Of a stretch of 20,463 bases of DNA, positions 18,525-20,463 are shown one piece after another. Source of the stretch: Ophiothrix spiculata. Its lineage: Eukaryota; Echinodermata; Ophiuroidea; Amphilepidida; Ophiotrichidae. Both the position numbers and the translations under genes were made by a program. The stretch is from NCBI GenBank assembly GCA_000969725.1, contig JXSR01S063813.1; one strand, 5' to 3'. A model generated the notes under the pieces. It searched no databases and had not been told where the DNA came from. It was given only the letters and a program-made list of their open reading frames with translations. The stretch's first letter is position 1. The number at the start of each line of letters is the position of its first letter.

Positions 18525-18975
18525 GGGGGGGCACTCAAATTTGAAAGTGACGGGGTGTTCAGCACAGACCTCAGAAGAGGGTGTCTTTCGGTGACAGGCT
18601 AAATAAAGAAAAAAGGGGTCTTTCAGTGAGGAGCCCTCAAAATAGGGGGTCATTCGGTGAGAACAGTAAAAAATAGGGGGTCTTTTGGTGAGGATCTCAT
18701 TGCATTGAAAAAGGGGGTCATTAATTGAGGCGCTCAAATTTATCGCAAAACTTCAGGTCTTCCAGTGAGGTGTTTGAACAACTATAATAACCATGAAATA
18801 TTATCCTTGGGGTATTAAAACTTGTTATAGGTATTGTCCACAGGTGTTAACACGCACTCATGTAGAGCCTAAAACTCACTTATTTATGAAAACAAGTGTC
18901 ATTCTGTGAGAGCATTTTCTTTGGAAAATGGGGGTCATTCGGCGAGAGCCTTTGAGAAAAATGTATTTATGAAAA
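18525..18975. repeat. Degenerate minisatellite, unit ~31 bp with core GGGTC(A/T)TTCGGTGAG
   Basis: Core copies occur near 18581, 18616, 18647, 18678, 18715, 18753, 18897 and 18932. The spacing is about 31-37 bp in the better-preserved part (18581-18760), then the copies become scattered. The consensus is roughly A-rich, GGGGGTC(A/T)TTCGGTGAG, then 10-15 variable bases. A G-rich start (CCCAGGGGGGGCACTCAAAT) precedes it. Runs of five or more G alternate along one strand. The two minus-strand open frames across it (18483-18737, 18876-19220) are products of the repeat. Confidence 0.75.
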
Positions 18976-20463
18976 CAATGTTTTATGGAGAGCCACCCGG
19001 CCCTTAGGAGCACCCAGAAAGGATCTAAAACCAGGCCTTTGTCTCGAGATATCCTTAGATTTTCTTTTGAGCACCTATTTAAGAATATTCTTGTCAGGTA
19101 CTTGACGCGATACACATTAACACCAAACGACCAAACCTGAACAGAGACAAAGGTCTGGACTTGGATCCTATCTGGGACACCTTGCTCCAGAAGAGGCATG
19201 GGACGAAATAACAATCTCAAGTTTTCATAACGTCATTGACATCTTTTGAGGTCATCACCAAGAGAAAATTTCACAGCACAAGATCAGCTGATGATGGATG
19301 TAAAACATCTAAAAGGTCTGCTGAGGCACAAAACTTCCAGTAGTGCAAAAGTATAAATTATTTTCAATTTTAGGGTAAAATGTGTTTACATGTGAGGATA
19401 TAGTTTAGCCTTTAACCACTCAAAACTCATGCTACAAAATGCAATATACATGCACATATCACCAATACATGATTGGTTGTTCAGGAGTTAATACTGTCAT
19501 ATTTTATGCATGAGTTATAAGAATTAAGTACCCTTGAAATTGCGCATTCAAAGTCAAGCAATGTTTTGGAAATTTCATCTAAATTACACATGCATTTGAT
19601 AGTGAGCTTTAAAATATTAAGACTATTGTTAGACACTAAGCGATGTCTCAGTGAGACAACTCTGAAACAGAACATTAGATTTTTTTCGTATATAAAGCCA
19701 AATAAACTCCTTTCTTAACAAACGACCACTTCAAGAACGATCGTTATAGCACAAAAATTTTTGCATTTTTCAGGAAGTTCCTAAAACCAAGCTGGGCATC
19801 ATTATCATATGCATACAAAGGTTTTATAATTTGAAATTTTAAAATTGAAACTCTCAGAGTGAGGGATAGGCTCACATGTAATGCTATGCAGGGACATTCT
19901 GCTCCTGTATGGGCATTTTTTTCACAGGAATCTCTACACATGTGTTCCATTTTTTGTTTCAAAAACTAAGAGAAAACTGTAACATTGGCCATTTTATAGG
20001 CCCAAAAATCGCATACAATTTTTAACTTTTTGTAAAAGAAATTGTCAAATGAGTCGTTTTTTGCCTTAAAATATAGTTCCAGAGCTTGAGCAGCACATCC
20101 CCTTGAATGAATACTCCACCCCATGGTGTGATGTTGCAACAACCACAACAGGCACTTTGAAACCAGTTTAATGATGCTTGTTCTTTTAGTAAAATTAACC
20201 TAATAATGCAAGTTGGGAGACGTGTCTGCAAAATACTACAAATGTAAATTATATGTATATTTTTACTGTATATGGCTGTGGCTGTAGGCACTTTACTACA
20301 CGGTTTGTAGTGTTGAAGGCATCTTTGTCTCACATACCGAGTGAGTCAAAAAAAGTGCAATATTTAAATGAATGCCATAATTTAAGAACAAGAGATATCA
20401 TGAACATAAAATGTATATATCTGAATAGATCATAGATTGACCTTCAAAATGGTGAAAGAATGG
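18976..20463. other. Downstream intron sequence, no exon recognised
   Basis: No segment here resembles the PDZD8 C2-like, C1 or coiled-coil parts. All open frames (such as 19481-19675, 19744-19962, 20022-20333 and 20253-20435) lack domains and coding character. CGTATATAAAGCC at about 19688-19700 is TATA-like but has no gene after it. The sequence is taken as part of the intron following exon 17305-17908. Confidence 0.5.

Noticed and set aside
20022-20333. 103-codon minus-strand open frame
   Set aside because: No domain or membrane pattern, overlapping frames of similar size, and AT-rich composition.
1-20463. CRISPR array, operon, prophage or other prokaryotic system
   Set aside because: No regularly spaced identical repeats, no packed genes and no ribosome binding sites. 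Splice sites and metazoan elements show a eukaryotic nuclear origin.

Overview
The window is animal nuclear DNA. It is AT-rich, coding sequence is split by GT-AG introns, open reading frames are short, and there are many degraded transposable elements. The one clear host gene is a PDZD8 ortholog (an ER membrane contact-site protein with SMP, PDZ, C1 and coiled-coil parts) on the + strand, truncated at both window ends. An invertebrate PDZD8, a LINE with a TAAA-type tail, an IS630/mariner-like transposon and many MITEs suggest a marine invertebrate. I cannot fix the phylum from sequence alone.

Gene layout: five exons are supported by splice sites and by one unbroken reading frame: 3160-3379 (end of SMP and start of the following beta-rich region), 5241-5291 (small linker exon), 14272-14456 and 15376-15458 (PDZ domain), and 17305-17908 (last PDZ strand plus a long disordered linker). 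Their phases (1, 1, 0, 2, 0) join without a stop. The transmembrane and SMP-core exons lie before the window. The C2-like, C1 and coiled-coil exons lie after it.

Around the PDZ exons there is unusual structure. A decayed in-frame copy of the second half of PDZ exon 14272-14456 lies at 14771-14886 and carries one stop codon and a lost donor. A possible alternative terminal exon at 15590-15671 would supply a different last PDZ strand and then stop, ending in a short telomere-like CCCTAA run.

Intron contents: 50-393 is an inverted-repeat element enclosing an AGGTCA half-site cluster. Two MITEs sit at 3790-4065 and 4758-4906. The 9-kb intron 5292-14271 holds an IS630/mariner-like transposon relic (about 5724-8545, minus strand) split by a TTA-flanked MITE (6503-6933) and a 5'-truncated LINE (7968-8455). 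It also holds a hAT-type MITE with a perfect 8-bp target duplication (9340-9695), a TA-flanked MITE (10568-11043), a frameshifted protein-coding relic (about 12030-12767) and another palindromic element (12973-13247). The intron before exon 17305 carries a 715-bp TIR element (15757-16471) and a perfect 24-bp-arm palindrome (16971-17020). Downstream of the last visible exon are a tRNA-like SINE fragment (18151-18228) and a degenerate ~31-bp minisatellite (18525-18975). No further exon is recognised up to the window end.
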